Part shown: positions 16,657 through 24,282 of the stretch, one piece after another | Position numbering within the stretch: the first letter of the stretch is position 1 | Layout: every line of letters starts with the position of its first letter | Notes under the pieces: generated by a model | Seen by the model: the letters and a program-made list of their open reading frames with translations, nothing else | The model's database searches: none | What the model was told of the DNA's origin: nothing | Program-made: the position numbers and the translations under genes | Assembly: GCA_963739795.1 (NCBI GenBank) | Contig: CAVUBL010000016.1 | Span: forward strand, 268,765-332,764 | Length of the DNA: 64,000 bases | Reading direction: 5' to 3' | Source of the DNA: CAVUBL01 sp963739795 | GTDB lineage: Bacteria; Acidobacteriota; Thermoanaerobaculia; Multivoradales; DATKCC01

Positions 16657-17337
16657 ATGTCTCCGCAGAGCCTCCAGCCCTCGACCGACGACCTCCAGAG
16701 GGCGTCGGCTCGTGAGCGCCTGCTCGACGCCGCCGAGCGCCTGTTCGCGGCCAAGGGTTTCCAGGTCGGGGTGCGCGAGATCACGCTCGAGGCCGGCTGC
16801 AACGTCGCGGGTGTGAACTACTACTTCGGCGGCAAGGAGGGTCTCTACCGGCAGGTCTTCCGCCGGCGCCTGGCGGCGCTCCGGGAGCGCCGGATCGCGA
16901 GCGTTCGACGGAGCCTCGACGAGGCCGGCCAGGCTGCAACCCTCGATCTCCTCCTGCGTACCTTCACCGTCGGGTTTCTCGAGCCGCTGGTGGAGGAGAG
17001 CACCGGTCGGATGTGGATGGAGCTGACGAGCCGCGAGCTGCTCGACCCCCACCTGCCGCCCGAGATGTTTCGCGAAGAGATCATCGATCCGGTGCGCGAC
17101 GCCGTGGTCGAGGGGCTCTGCCAGGTCTGCCCCGGCCTCGGCCGGCAGGACGCGGAGCTCGCGGCCCACTCTTTGATCGGGCAACTCACCCACATCGTCC
17201 ACCTGACGAACTACTTCGCACGGGAGGAGGGTGCCCGGAGCCCCTTCCGCTTCGATCTTCCCCAACTCGTGACCCATACGGTGCGCTTCTCGGCCGCCGG
17301 AATCCGGGCCCTGGCGCGGCCGGCCGAGAGCCTGTAG
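16657..17337 (+). CDS. TetR family regulator of the efflux operon
   Basis: 226-residue repressor. The helix-turn-helix is visible as RERLLDAAERLFAAKGFQVGVREITLEAGCNVAGVNYYFGGKEGLYRQVF (about 19-68). The C-terminal ligand domain (WMELTSRELLDPHLPPEMF...HSLIGQLTHIVHL) resembles CecR/YbiH-type TetR proteins, several of which control efflux. It is the first gene before TolC, MFP and RND genes on the same strand, and its promoter carries a palindrome, so autoregulated control of the pump is likely. A short direct repeat (CCTGTAGAGGA) separates it from the tolC-like gene. Confidence 0.9.
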   Translation: MSPQSLQPSTDDLQRASARERLLDAAERLFAAKGFQVGVREITLEAGCNVAGVNYYFGGKEGLYRQVFRRRLAALRERRIASVRRSLDEAGQAATLDLLLRTFTVGFLEPLVEESTGRMWMELTSRELLDPHLPPEMFREEIIDPVRDAVVEGLCQVCPGLGRQDAELAAHSLIGQLTHIVHLTNYFAREEGARSPFRFDLPQLVTHTVRFSAAGIRALARPAESL

Positions 17338-17356
17338 AGGACCTGTAGAGGAGAGG

Positions 17357-18838
17357 ATGAACGCTTCGACACTCTTGACGAGGCTCTTGCCGGTGGCCGC
17401 GCTCGCCGCGATGGCGGCCGGCTGTGCCACCGGCGGCGCCCCCACTCCCTTGCCCGCCTCGGCGACGGCCCCCTGGGAGCCGCCGGCCGAGCTCGCTCCC
17501 GAGCCGCAGCCGATCCCGCATCGCACCGACATCCCCGCCGAGCTGCTGGCGCCGGGTACCACGGTCGACCTGCCGACGGTGATCGACCTGGCCCTCCAGA
17601 ACAGCCCCCAGACCCGGGAGACCTGGTCTGCGGCCCGCTCGGCGGCGGAAGAGGTGGCCTCGCGCCGGTCCGCCTATTACCCCGAGCTCGGTGCCACCGC
17701 CCAGGTCGATCGCGTCAAGCAGTCGGCCGTGGGCAACCGGTTCACGTTCCAGCTCACCCAGTACGGGCCGTCTCTCGACCTGTCGTACCTGCTCTTCTCC
17801 TTCGGCGGCCGGAAGGCCGACGTCGAGCAGGCGCGCCAGCAGCTCCTCGCCGCCGACTGGCAGCACAACGCGCAGGTGCAGGAGGTGGTCCTCCAGGTCA
17901 CCCAGGCCTACTATGCCTACGAGGGCGAGAGGGCGCTGCTCGAGGCCGCCCAGGCCGACCTGGAGAGCGCCGAGAAGAACCTCCAGGCGGCCCAGGGCCG
18001 GCACGAGGCCGGGGTGGCCACGATCGCCGACGAGCTCCAGGCGAAGACCGCTCGTGCCCAGGCCCAGCTCGCCGTGCAGCAGGTCCGCGGGGAGCTGGCG
18101 GTGACCCGGGGCTCCCTCGCCACCGCCATCGGGGTCTCCCCCGACGTGCCGGTCGACGCCGGCGAGCTGCCCAAGGACGTACCCATCGACGCGTTGTCGA
18201 CCTCGATCCAGGAGCTTCTGGGCCGCGCCCTGACCTCTCGGCCGGAGCTGGCGGCGGCCCGTGCCACCGCGAAGGCGGCCGAGGCCAAGGTCGCCAAGAC
18301 GCGGGCCGACGGCCTGCCGAAGATCTCCTTGGGAGCGAGCGCCAGCCGGGTCTACTACGACATTCCGGGCGCCACTCCTTCGAACAACTACTCCGCGAAC
18401 CTGGCGGTGAGCTACCCGCTGTTCACCGGCTTCAAGAACCTCCACGATCTGAGAAAGGCGAAGGCCGACGCCGACGCGGCCCGGGCCCGGGTCGACGACC
18501 TCTCGCAGCAGGTGATGCTCCAGGTCTGGACCAGCTACTACGCCCTCGAGACCGCCGCCGAGCAGGTGGCGACGAGCCGCGACTTCCTGGCGAGCGCCAG
18601 CCAGTCGGCCGAGGTGGCCAGCGGGCGCTACAAGGCGGGCGTGGGCAGCGTCCTCGACCTGCTCAGCGCCGAAAGCGCCCTCGCCAGTGCCCGGGCTCAG
18701 GACGTCCAGGCCCGCGCGAGCTGGTTCCTGGCCCTGACCCAACTCGCCCGCGATACCGGTCTGCTCGGAAACCTGGGGCCTCGTGCCCTCGCTGAAACGA
18801 TCTCCCACGGAGACGCGCCGAACCATGAAAGCCACTGA
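17357..18838 (+). CDS. TolC-family outer membrane efflux lipoprotein
   Basis: Outer-membrane channel of a tripartite pump, 493 residues. A lipoprotein signal (LPVAALAAMAAGC, Cys about 23) is followed by a Pro/Ala-rich linker and two homologous OEP halves rich in alpha-hairpin heptads. The first starts VDLPTVIDLALQNSPQTRETW, the second LLGRALTSRPELAAARATAKAAEAKV. Beta-strand segments such as LDLSYLLFSFGGRKAD and ANLAVSYPLFTGFKN are typical of the family. GAGAGG precedes ATG 17357. The 3' end overlaps the longest possible MFP reading frame. It should pair with the adjacent MFP and RND proteins. Confidence 0.92.
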   Translation: MNASTLLTRLLPVAALAAMAAGCATGGAPTPLPASATAPWEPPAELAPEPQPIPHRTDIPAELLAPGTTVDLPTVIDLALQNSPQTRETWSAARSAAEEVASRRSAYYPELGATAQVDRVKQSAVGNRFTFQLTQYGPSLDLSYLLFSFGGRKADVEQARQQLLAADWQHNAQVQEVVLQVTQAYYAYEGERALLEAAQADLESAEKNLQAAQGRHEAGVATIADELQAKTARAQAQLAVQQVRGELAVTRGSLATAIGVSPDVPVDAGELPKDVPIDALSTSIQELLGRALTSRPELAAARATAKAAEAKVAKTRADGLPKISLGASASRVYYDIPGATPSNNYSANLAVSYPLFTGFKNLHDLRKAKADADAARARVDDLSQQVMLQVWTSYYALETAAEQVATSRDFLASASQSAEVASGRYKAGVGSVLDLLSAESALASARAQDVQARASWFLALTQLARDTGLLGNLGPRALAETISHGDAPNHESH

Positions 18839-20234
18839 AGCGATGCATCGGGTCCCCCCCGCAACCCCTCGATCCCCTTCCCACCGGGCACCGCAGAGCG
18901 AAGCTCTGTGGTCTGGGGGGAAGGGGACGGTTGAGCGGGTCCCCCCCGCAACCCCTCGATCCCCTTCCCACCCCCGAGGGGGGAAGGGGACGCCCCCTCC
19001 CGGATCGCGGCGCGGTCGGGGCGCCCTGGTGGTTCGTGAGGCGGTCGCGGTCCTCGCACTCTCGCTCGCGCTCGGCTTCGCCGGCGCCTGCACCGGCGGG
19101 GGCGAGACTCCTCCGGCGGGGGCCGGTGCCGCGGACCAGGCTGCGCCGAAGCTGCCGGTTCACGTCGGACAGGTGATTCGCGAGACCGTGCCGATCCAGG
19201 TCCAGGGCATCGGCACCGTCACCTCGCGCTCGACCGTACAGATCAAGTCGCGGGTGGTCGGTGAGGTCACCGCCGTCCACTTTCGGGAGGGCCAGGACGT
19301 CGCCAAGGGCCAGGCCCTCTTCACCATCGACCCGCGCCCCTATCGGGCCGCCGTCCAGGAGGGCGAGGCCCGCCTGGCCCGCGACCGCGCCCTGGCGCAG
19401 AACGCCCAGTCCGACGTCGCCCGCTACGCCGACCTGGTGAAGAAGGACTACGTCACCCAGGAGCAGTACGACCAGATCCGGGCCAACGCCGAGTCGCAGA
19501 GGGCGACGGTGAAGGCGGACGAAGCCGCCCTCGAGCGGGACCGCCTCGACCTCGCCTGGACCTCGATCTCCGCGCCGGTCGCCGGGCGCACCGGCAACCT
19601 CTTCATCCATGCCGGCAACATGGTCAAGGCCAACGACCTGCCCCTGGTGGTCATCCAGCAGATCGAGCCGGTGGACGTGGCCTTCTCGGTGGCCCAGAGC
19701 TACCTGGACGAGATCCGGAGCCGCCAGGCCTCGGGCGATCTCACCGTCAGTGCCGCGGCGCCGGACGGCGCCGAGCACCAGGGCAAGCTCACCTTCATCG
19801 ACAACGCGGTCGACCCGACGACCGGCACAATCCAGCTCAAGGCGACCTTCCCCAACCGCGATCGGGCGCTGTGGCCGGGCCAGTTCGTCAACGTCACGCT
19901 CGATCTGGCGGTGGAGCACGACGCCGTGGTGGCGCCGGCCGCCGCGATCCAGAACGGTCAGGAGGGCGACTCCGTCTTCGTGGTCAAGGATGACGGCACG
20001 GTCGAGTCCCGCGACGTCCAGGTGAGCAGGACGGTCGGCCAGCGGGCGGTGATCGCCAAGGGCCTGTCCGGCGGCGAGACCGTGGTCGTCGACGGCCAGC
20101 TCCGGCTGGTCCCCGGCGCCGCGGTGGAGATCCAAAAAGGCGACGCCACCGGCGCTGCGAACCCGCCGGCCGGCGGTGCCCCGACCCCGGGTTCGACCCC
20201 GGGCTCGACCCCGGCGCAGGGGGTGAGCCCATGA
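18825..20234 (+). CDS. RND efflux periplasmic adaptor (MFP/HlyD), 5' end invaded by repeats
   Basis: Membrane-fusion protein linking the RND pump to TolC. From ATG 18825 it is 469 residues. The mature part shows the paired lipoyl halves and hairpin: VTSRSTVQIKSRVVGEVTAVHFREGQDVAKGQALFTID, a coiled-coil (about 155-215) with YVTQEQYDQIRANAES, then LDLAWTSISAPVAGRTGNL and a beta-barrel ending WPGQFVNVTLDLA. Residues 7-65 are encoded by GC-rich repeats (RVPPATPRSPSH twice), and a normal lipoprotein signal (LALSLALGFAGAC) begins only after them. GTG 19029 would give a conventional 401-residue lipoprotein and may be the real start; ATG 18825 overlaps the tolC stop. The 3' end overlaps the RND gene (ATGA). 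Confidence 0.88.
   Translation: MKATEAMHRVPPATPRSPSHRAPQSEALWSGGKGTVERVPPATPRSPSHPRGGKGTPPPGSRRGRGALVVREAVAVLALSLALGFAGACTGGGETPPAGAGAADQAAPKLPVHVGQVIRETVPIQVQGIGTVTSRSTVQIKSRVVGEVTAVHFREGQDVAKGQALFTIDPRPYRAAVQEGEARLARDRALAQNAQSDVARYADLVKKDYVTQEQYDQIRANAESQRATVKADEAALERDRLDLAWTSISAPVAGRTGNLFIHAGNMVKANDLPLVVIQQIEPVDVAFSVAQSYLDEIRSRQASGDLTVSAAAPDGAEHQGKLTFIDNAVDPTTGTIQLKATFPNRDRALWPGQFVNVTLDLAVEHDAVVAPAAAIQNGQEGDSVFVVKDDGTVESRDVQVSRTVGQRAVIAKGLSGGETVVVDGQLRLVPGAAVEIQKGDATGAANPPAGGAPTPGSTPGSTPAQGVSP
18850..18992. repeat. pair of GC-rich hairpin repeats (copies A and B)
   Basis: Copy A (18850-18929) and copy B (18937-18992) share an identical 36-bp opening (GGGTCCCCCCCGCAACCCCT...) spaced exactly 87 bp apart, which is 29 codons. 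Both end GGGGGGAAGGGGACG, complementary to the internal CCCCTTCC, so each can fold. Copy A carries an extra 29-bp insert with its own CAGAGC/GCTCTG hairpin. Related copies occur at 47426-47487 (reverse) and 52210-52262. Confidence 0.8.
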
Positions 20235-23200
20235 GCGTCTCCGAGGTCTTCATCCGCCGGCCGGTCATGACCACCCTGGTCATGATCGCCATCGTCCTGT
20301 TCGGGATCATGGGCTACCGGCTGCTGCCGGTCTCCGACCTGCCCAACGTCGACTTCCCGGTGGTTCAGGTCTCCGCCGCCCTGCCCGGTGCGAGCCCGGA
20401 GACCATGGCCTCGTCGGTGGCGACGCCCCTCGAGCGCCAGTTCTCCACCATCGCGGGCCTCGACTCCATGAACTCCACGTCGGGCCTCGGGGCGACCCAG
20501 ATCACCCTCCAGTTCAACCTGTCGAGGGACCTGGACGCCGCGGCCCAGGACGTCCAGGCGGCGATCGCGGCGGCCCAGCACCAGCTCCCGACGGACATGC
20601 CCTCGCCGCCGACCTATCAGAAGGTCAACCCGGCCGCCTCGCCGATCCTCTACCTGGCCCTCACCTCGCCGAGCCTGCCGCTGTCCCAGCTCGACGAGTA
20701 CGGCGAGACCTTGATGGCGCAGCGCATCTCCACGGTCTCGGGCGTCGCCCAGGTGCTGGTCTACGGCGCCCAGAAGTACGCCGTGCGCATCCAGCTCGAT
20801 CCCGACGCCCTGGCCGCCCGCGGCTTGGGGCTGGACGAGGTCACCCAGGCGGTTCAGAGCGCCAACGTCAACCTCCCGAGTGGCACCCTCTACGGTCCGC
20901 ACAAGGCGTACACGGTGGAGGCGGACGGCCAGCTCACCGACGCCGCCGCGTACCGTCCGGTGATCGTGGCTTACCGCGCCGGCGCCCCGGTGCGCCTCGA
21001 CCAGCTCGGCCGGGTCGTCGACAGCGTCCAGAACGACAAGATCGCCGCCTACTTCATCGACCAGCGCTCGGTGGTCCTCGCCATCCAGCGCCAGCCGGGC
21101 ACCAACACCGTGGCGGTGGCGGGGGCGGTCCGGCGCCTGCTGCCGAGCTTCCGCTCCCAGCTCCCGGCGTCGGTCTCCCTCCACGTCCTCTACGACCGCT
21201 CGGTGTCGATCCAGGAGTCCGTCTCGGACGTCAAGTTCACCCTCTTCCTGGCGTTGTGCCTGGTCATCCTGGTGATCTTCCTGTTCCTGAGGAACCTCTC
21301 GGCGACGGTGATCCCGGCCCTCGCCCTGCCCATGTCGGTGGTGGGGACCTTCGCCGTCATGTACTTGTCGGGCTTCAGCCTGGACAACCTCTCCCTGATG
21401 GCCCTCACCCTGTCGGTGGGCTTCGTGGTCGACGACGCCATCGTCATGCTCGAGAACATCGTGCGCCACATGGAGATGGGGGAGCCTCCGTTCACCGCGG
21501 CGCTTCGGGGCGCGCGCCAGATCGGCTTCACCATCGTGTCCATGACCCTGTCGCTGGCGGCGGTGTTCATCCCGATCCTGTTCATGGGCGGCATCCTCGG
21601 GCGCCTGTTCCACGAGTTCGCGGTGACCATCGGCACGGCGGTGCTGATCTCGGGCTTCGTCTCGCTGTCGCTGACCCCGATGCTGTGCAGCCGCTTCCTG
21701 AGGTCGCCGGGAAAGATCAAGCACGGCCGGCTCTTCCGGTGGTCGGAGCGGGTCTTCGACGGGGCCCTCGGCTTTTACGACCGCACCCTCGCCGGAGTGC
21801 TCCGGCACCGCCTCGCCGCCATGGCGGTGCTCGTCCTCGTGCTCGGGGCGACGGTCTGGCTCTTCGGCCTGGTGCCCAAGGGCTTCCTGCCCAGCGAGGA
21901 CACGGGCTCGATCTTCACCTTCACCGAGGGCGCCGAGGGCATCTCCTTCGAGTCCATGAAGGCGCACCAGCTCCAGCTCATGAAGATCGTCCAGGCCGAC
22001 CCGAACGTGGATCAGTTCATGTCGTTCGTCGGCGCCCGCGGCTCCCAGGCCGCCTCGGGCAACACCGGGATCATCTTCATCCGCTTGAAGCCCCGGGACC
22101 AGCGGGCCCTCTCCGTCGACCAGGTCATCCAGGAGCTGCGGCCCAAGCTCGCCCGGGTGCCCGGCATCCAGGCCTTCATGCAGAACCCGCCGCCGATCCG
22201 TATCGGCGGGCGCCTCTCGAAGAGCCAGTACCAGTACACGCTCCAGGCGTCGGACACGGACCGGCTGTATCACTACTCCGAGCTGCTCCTGCGGAGGCTC
22301 CAGAAGGAGCCGGGCTTCGTGGACGTGACCTCGGACCTCCAGCTCAAGAACCCGCACGCGGCGGTGCGGATCGACCGGGACCAGGCGTCGGCCTACGGCG
22401 TCACCGCCCGGCAGATCGAGGACGCCCTCTACAGCGCCTACGGCTCGCGCCGGGTCTCGACGATCTACGCCCCGAACAACGAGTACGACGTGATCCTCGA
22501 GCTCGAGCCCCGGTTCCAGGAGGACCCGGCGGCCCTCCAGAAGCTCTACATCCGGTCGAGCTCGGGCAAGCTCGTTCCCCTCTCGGCGGTGGCGCGGATC
22601 GCCCACGAGGTGGGCCCGCTGTCGGTGACCCACTCGGGGCAGCTCCCGTCAGTCACCCTCTCCTTCGACCTGGCACCCGGTACCTCCCTCGGCGAAGGCG
22701 TGGCCGCGGTCGATCAGATCGCCCAGCAGGTGCTGCCGGCGGACGTGACGACCAGCTTCCAGGGCACGGCCGAGGCCTTCCAGTCCTCCCTCCGAGGCAT
22801 GGGCCTCCTCCTGCTGCTGGCGATCCTGGTCATCTACCTGGTCCTGGGCATCCTCTACGAGTCGTTCATCCACCCCCTGACCATCCTTTCGGCCCTGCCG
22901 CTCGCCGGCTTTGGGGCCCTGGTCACGCTCCTCGTCTTCCACCAGGAGCTCTCGCTCTACGCCTTCGTCGGCATCATCATGCTGGTCGGACTGGTCAAGA
23001 AGAACGGCATCATGATGGTGGACTTCGCCATCGAGCGGAGAAACGACGGGGCGGAGCCCACCGAGGCCATCCACGAGGCCTCCATGGTCCGGTTCCGGCC
23101 CATCATGATGACCACCATGGCGGCCCTGGTGGGCACCCTGCCCATCGCCTTGGGCGCCGGTGCGGGCGCCGAGTCCCGTCGGCCGCTCGGCCTGGCGGTG

Positions 23201-23449
23201 GTGGGCGGCCTCCTCTTCTCGCAGCTCCTGACCCTCTACATCACGCCGGTCTTCTACGTCTACATGGAGACCTTCCAGGGCTGGCTGAATCGCCGCTTCC
23301 ACGGTCTGTTCGGGCGCGGTGAGCCGGTGGGCCACCAGTCCGCCGAGCTCGCGGAGCCCTCCCCGGCGCCGCCCGAGGCGGACGCGGAGCCCGAGACGAT
23401 GGAGGAGGACGAGGTCACCCGCGAGCACAAACCGGCGGCGATGAGATAG
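20231..23449 (+). CDS. RND multidrug efflux permease (HAE1 family, MdtB/C-like)
   Basis: Inner-membrane proton-driven pump, 1072 residues with about 12 membrane spans. The start is typical (SEVFIRRPVMTTLVMIAIVLFGIMGYRLLPVSDLPNVDFP). The proton-relay segment SLMALTLSVGFVVDDAIVMLENIVRHMEMG (about 390-420) carries the paired Asp residues, and the second relay region reads FVGIIMLVGLVKKNGIMMVDFA (about 915-936). TPMLCSRFL closes the first half. The last 35 residues are acidic (AEPSPAPPEADAEPETMEEDE). It overlaps the MFP stop by 4 bp. With TetR, TolC and MFP it forms a complete RND exporter. The substrate cannot be told from sequence. Confidence 0.94.
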   Translation: MSVSEVFIRRPVMTTLVMIAIVLFGIMGYRLLPVSDLPNVDFPVVQVSAALPGASPETMASSVATPLERQFSTIAGLDSMNSTSGLGATQITLQFNLSRDLDAAAQDVQAAIAAAQHQLPTDMPSPPTYQKVNPAASPILYLALTSPSLPLSQLDEYGETLMAQRISTVSGVAQVLVYGAQKYAVRIQLDPDALAARGLGLDEVTQAVQSANVNLPSGTLYGPHKAYTVEADGQLTDAAAYRPVIVAYRAGAPVRLDQLGRVVDSVQNDKIAAYFIDQRSVVLAIQRQPGTNTVAVAGAVRRLLPSFRSQLPASVSLHVLYDRSVSIQESVSDVKFTLFLALCLVILVIFLFLRNLSATVIPALALPMSVVGTFAVMYLSGFSLDNLSLMALTLSVGFVVDDAIVMLENIVRHMEMGEPPFTAALRGARQIGFTIVSMTLSLAAVFIPILFMGGILGRLFHEFAVTIGTAVLISGFVSLSLTPMLCSRFLRSPGKIKHGRLFRWSERVFDGALGFYDRTLAGVLRHRLAAMAVLVLVLGATVWLFGLVPKGFLPSEDTGSIFTFTEGAEGISFESMKAHQLQLMKIVQADPNVDQFMSFVGARGSQAASGNTGIIFIRLKPRDQRALSVDQVIQELRPKLARVPGIQAFMQNPPPIRIGGRLSKSQYQYTLQASDTDRLYHYSELLLRRLQKEPGFVDVTSDLQLKNPHAAVRIDRDQASAYGVTARQIEDALYSAYGSRRVSTIYAPNNEYDVILELEPRFQEDPAALQKLYIRSSSGKLVPLSAVARIAHEVGPLSVTHSGQLPSVTLSFDLAPGTSLGEGVAAVDQIAQQVLPADVTTSFQGTAEAFQSSLRGMGLLLLLAILVIYLVLGILYESFIHPLTILSALPLAGFGALVTLLVFHQELSLYAFVGIIMLVGLVKKNGIMMVDFAIERRNDGAEPTEAIHEASMVRFRPIMMTTMAALVGTLPIALGAGAGAESRRPLGLAVVGGLLFSQLLTLYITPVFYVYMETFQGWLNRRFHGLFGRGEPVGHQSAELAEPSPAPPEADAEPETMEEDEVTREHKPAAMR

Positions 23450-23523
23450 CCCGGAGCTCTCAGTGCGCCCCTCACCCGGCGGTCAATCGGTTTCGGGGTG
23501 AAACTCGAGGCCGATGGGTCTCG

Positions 23524-23549
23524 TATACATGAACGAACCAGTCAGTCAC
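23524..23549 (+). promoter_or_regulatory. possible -10 and operator before the second TetR gene
   Basis: TATACA (23524-23529) could be a -10. Directly downstream, GAACGAACCAGTCAGTC (23531-23547) is an imperfect dyad of repeated 4-mers that resembles TetR operators. No -35 is convincing. Confidence 0.35.
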
Positions 23550-23565
23550 TAAAGAGGCCGAAACC

Positions 23566-24282
23566 ATGTCCCGTCCCCGCGACCCCGAGCGTCTGGAAGA
23601 GATCCTGGAGAGCGCTACCCGCACCTTCATCGCCCGCAGCTACCGCCAGTCCCGAATGAGCGACGTGGCGAAGGAAGCCGGGGTGGCGCCGGGGACCCTC
23701 TACCTCTACTTCGAGACCAAGGAGGCTCTGTTCCACACGGTGTTGCGCCGAGCCTTCCTCGGAGAGCGGTTCGAGGCGCCCGGCGATCTGCCGGTCCCGG
23801 CGCCCGCGCCGGGGGCGACCCTCGACTTCGTGCGGGAGCGTTTCGCCGAGGAGTGGCGGCTCGCCTCCCTCGACGATCTCCCGGACGAGCCGCCGAAAGG
23901 GATCGCGGCCGAGCTCGGGGCCGTCGTTTCCGAGCTCTACGACAAGGTGGAGCGCTTCCGCTTCGCCGTGCGGGTGATCGAGCGCTCGGCGCCCACCTGG
24001 CCCGACCTCTTCGACCTCCACTTCAAGACCATGCGCCGCGGCGTGCTCGACGCCCTCGCGCGCTATCTCGAACGGCGGATCGGGGAGGGCCGGCTGCCCC
24101 CGGTGCCCGACGTGCCGACGGCGGCGCGGGTGGTCCTCGAAACCGTGGCCTGGTTCGCCATGCACCGGCACTTCGCCCCCGACTCGGAGAGCCTCTCGGA
24201 TCGCGCCTCCCGGGAGACCGTCCTCGACTTGCTGACTCGGGCCCTCGTCCCGAGGCCGACTCTGGAGAGACCTTCGCGATGA
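23566..24282 (+). CDS. TetR family transcriptional regulator
   Basis: 238-residue repressor. The HTH is clear: RLEEILESATRTFIARSYRQSRMSDVAKEAGVAPGTLYLYFETKEALFHTVLRRAF (about 8-63). The C-terminal domain is helical and unlike that of the first TetR in the window. The start is supported by AAAGAGG 10-16 bases upstream and by the family N-terminus. The TGA overlaps the ATG of the M28 peptidase gene (ATGA), so the two are translated together and the peptidase is the most likely target. Confidence 0.9.
   Translation: MSRPRDPERLEEILESATRTFIARSYRQSRMSDVAKEAGVAPGTLYLYFETKEALFHTVLRRAFLGERFEAPGDLPVPAPAPGATLDFVRERFAEEWRLASLDDLPDEPPKGIAAELGAVVSELYDKVERFRFAVRVIERSAPTWPDLFDLHFKTMRRGVLDALARYLERRIGEGRLPPVPDVPTAARVVLETVAWFAMHRHFAPDSESLSDRASRETVLDLLTRALVPRPTLERPSR

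Noticed and set aside
18850..18992. CRISPR-like direct repeat
   Set aside because: Only two copies, the spacer is itself repeat-derived, and no cas gene is present.
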